NCBI GenBank assembly: GCA_035715725.1 | Contig: DASTKT010000145.1 | Span: 1 to 7,292 of the forward strand | DNA from: JADGGV01 sp035715725 | GTDB taxonomy: Bacteria; Gemmatimonadota; Gemmatimonadetes; Longimicrobiales; RSA9 | Length of the DNA: 7,292 bases | Reading direction: 5' to 3' | Shown here: in pieces, positions 6,793-7,292 of the stretch | How the letters are laid out: every line of letters starts with the position of its first letter | Numbering within the stretch: position 1 is the stretch's first letter | Notes under the pieces: generated by a model | What the model was told of the DNA's origin: nothing | Database searches by the model: none | The model's input: only the letters and a program-made list of their open reading frames with translations | Position numbers and translations under genes: made by a program

Positions 6793-6885
6793 CGGCAGTG
6801 GCTGGCGCTCGGCCGAAGCGCCGTGGCATTCCAACCCGGACGTCTGCTCCGGTTCCAGATTCGGCTCTTCCGAGGTAAGCGCTGA
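6793..6885 (+). pseudogene. Relic of the 3' end of a second TonB-dependent receptor
   Basis: Positions 6832-6870 encode QPGRLLRFQIRLF, identical over 13 residues to the C-terminus of the receptor at 1186-3258. Over the 39 sense bases the two differ at only five positions, all synonymous third-codon bases. The receptor's TGA is CGA here, so the frame continues with RGKR before TGA at 6883. An in-frame TAG at 6790 closes the frame upstream and no further receptor similarity is visible there. This is the tail of a deleted paralogue or a duplicated, decayed fragment. Confidence 0.6.
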
Positions 6886-6920
6886 CGGGGAGGTCGGAGC
6901 TGCGGGAACGGCCATGACCT

Positions 6921-7014
6921 CGGGCGGGGGCGGAGACTGCGGGCGGGGGCGAGGGGGAGGGGGGGACCACTCCGGGTCCGACGGCGGGTGGGGGCGGAGA
7001 CTGCGGGTGGGGGC
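6921..7014 (+). repeat. G-rich tract with a 30-bp direct repeat and quadruplex-forming runs
   Basis: Positions 6921-6950 and 6985-7014 are copies of one 30-bp G-rich unit containing GGAGACTGCGGG. They match at 28 of 30 bases and are 64 bp apart. Between them, 6941-6965 carries G runs of 3, 5, 5 and 7 separated by 1-3 bases, which fits an intramolecular G-quadruplex on the plus strand. No coding character was found. Confidence 0.75.
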
Positions 7015-7101
7015 AGGCGCGAGCGCGGGCCCACGGCGGGTGCAACGGCGGGCAGGGGCGGGGCAGCGTCCTTCGGTGAGGCCCTGCCCTCGGCTGAAGA
7101 T

Positions 7102-7137
7102 CGGACCCGTGCGGCTCGACCGGATGCGCAGGGTCCG
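7102..7137. other. Long hairpin-forming inverted repeat
   Basis: CGGACCC (7102-7108) pairs with GGGTCCG (7131-7137). After a single bulged G, TGCG (7110-7113) pairs with CGCA (7127-7130), giving an 11-bp stem and a 13-base loop. It lies in non-coding sequence, and the strand on which it might act is unknown. Confidence 0.5.
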
Positions 7138-7187
7138 GGCGGCGGAGGCGCCCCTCCTGGGGCGGCTCCTTCTGAGCGAAGGGAAGA

Positions 7188-7208
7188 GCGCGGCCGATGA
7201 GGCCGCGC
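7188..7208 (-). terminator. Possible intrinsic terminator: 8-bp GC stem
   Basis: GCGCGGCC and GGCCGCGC pair perfectly around a 5-base loop. On the minus strand the stem is followed by TCTTCCCTT, a poor T tract, and on the plus strand by an A/G-rich stretch. If it works as a terminator it would serve a minus-strand gene entering from beyond the right edge. The T tract is weak, so the call is tentative. Confidence 0.3.
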
Positions 7209-7292
7209 GAGAAGAAGCGAGGGAGACGCGAGCCGTCTTGCAGCGGCGGCGGTCCGGCGAGACTTCACCGAGCGGGACGTCCGAACGCCAGC

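Larger units (their letters stand above)
6886..7292. other. Stretch without recognisable genes at the right end
   Basis: Apart from the G-rich repeat (6921-7014) and the hairpins at about 7070-7208, nothing recognisable was found. Open frames exist on both strands, but their translations are Arg/Pro/Ala/Gly-rich, as expected by chance at this GC content, and show no family motif or credible ribosome-binding site. Confidence 0.6.

Noticed and set aside
6804..6822. GGCGCT-CGGCCGA-AGCGCC hairpin as terminator or recombination site
   Set aside because: It is a perfect 6-bp stem but has no T tract and no integron or attachment-site core; likely a by-product of GC-rich sequence.
5980..6915. A 311-codon minus-strand frame that would fuse the MazG-like tail to the repressor
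   Set aside because: The promoter, operator and ribosome-binding site all lie inside this frame, and the repressor alone from 6366 has the family's normal length. The upstream part is low-quality sequence.
6777..7292. 10-bp inverted match GCTGGCGTTC / GAACGCCAGC at 6777-6786 and 7283-7292 as ends of a mobile element
   Set aside because: Matches of this length are expected by chance in a window this size, and there is no transposase or target duplication.

Overview
This is a very GC-rich (around 70%) bacterial chromosomal window. A TonB-dependent outer-membrane receptor implies a Gram-negative (diderm) cell. The GC content, the receptor's C-terminal sequence style and the M56 peptidase with an SDYE-repeat tail would fit Gemmatimonadota or a similar soil phylum, but this placement is inference and no marker gene is present.

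Layout. Positions 1-1062 hold a two-gene minus-strand unit: a cofactor-free haloperoxidase-type alpha/beta hydrolase, followed by the N-terminus of an NAD(P)-binding SDR/NmrA-like protein that runs off the left edge. Divergent from the hydrolase is a TonB-dependent receptor on the plus strand (about 1186-3258). Convergent with the receptor is a minus-strand regulatory operon (5980-6366, then 3320-5980). It encodes a BlaI/MecI-type winged-helix repressor and, overlapping it by one base (TGATG), an 886-residue BlaR1/MecR1-type M56 membrane metallopeptidase. A sigma70-like promoter upstream (6437-6465) overlaps two tandem perfect dyads, TGCTAC-N4-GTAGCA, which look like the repressor's own operator.

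Working together. In characterised Bla/Mec systems an outside sensor domain activates a cytosolic zinc protease, which leads to loss of the repressor. Here the protease scaffold and repressor are intact, but the penicillin-binding sensor is missing. In its place is a short beta-rich segment and nine 34-residue repeats with the signature SDYE. These repeats alternate between two classes, giving a 68-residue super-period. This is the most interesting object in the window: an apparent signalling operon with an unknown ligand and unknown regulon. No beta-lactamase gene and no further operator copy were seen.

Right end. Positions 6446-7292 carry no intact gene. They hold a 48-codon relic resembling the C-terminus of MazG (minus strand), a 13-codon relic of the 3' end of a TonB receptor closely related to the one at 1186-3258 (plus strand), a G-rich tract with a 30-bp direct repeat and quadruplex-forming runs, and a cluster of GC hairpins. 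The region reads as gene-decay debris.
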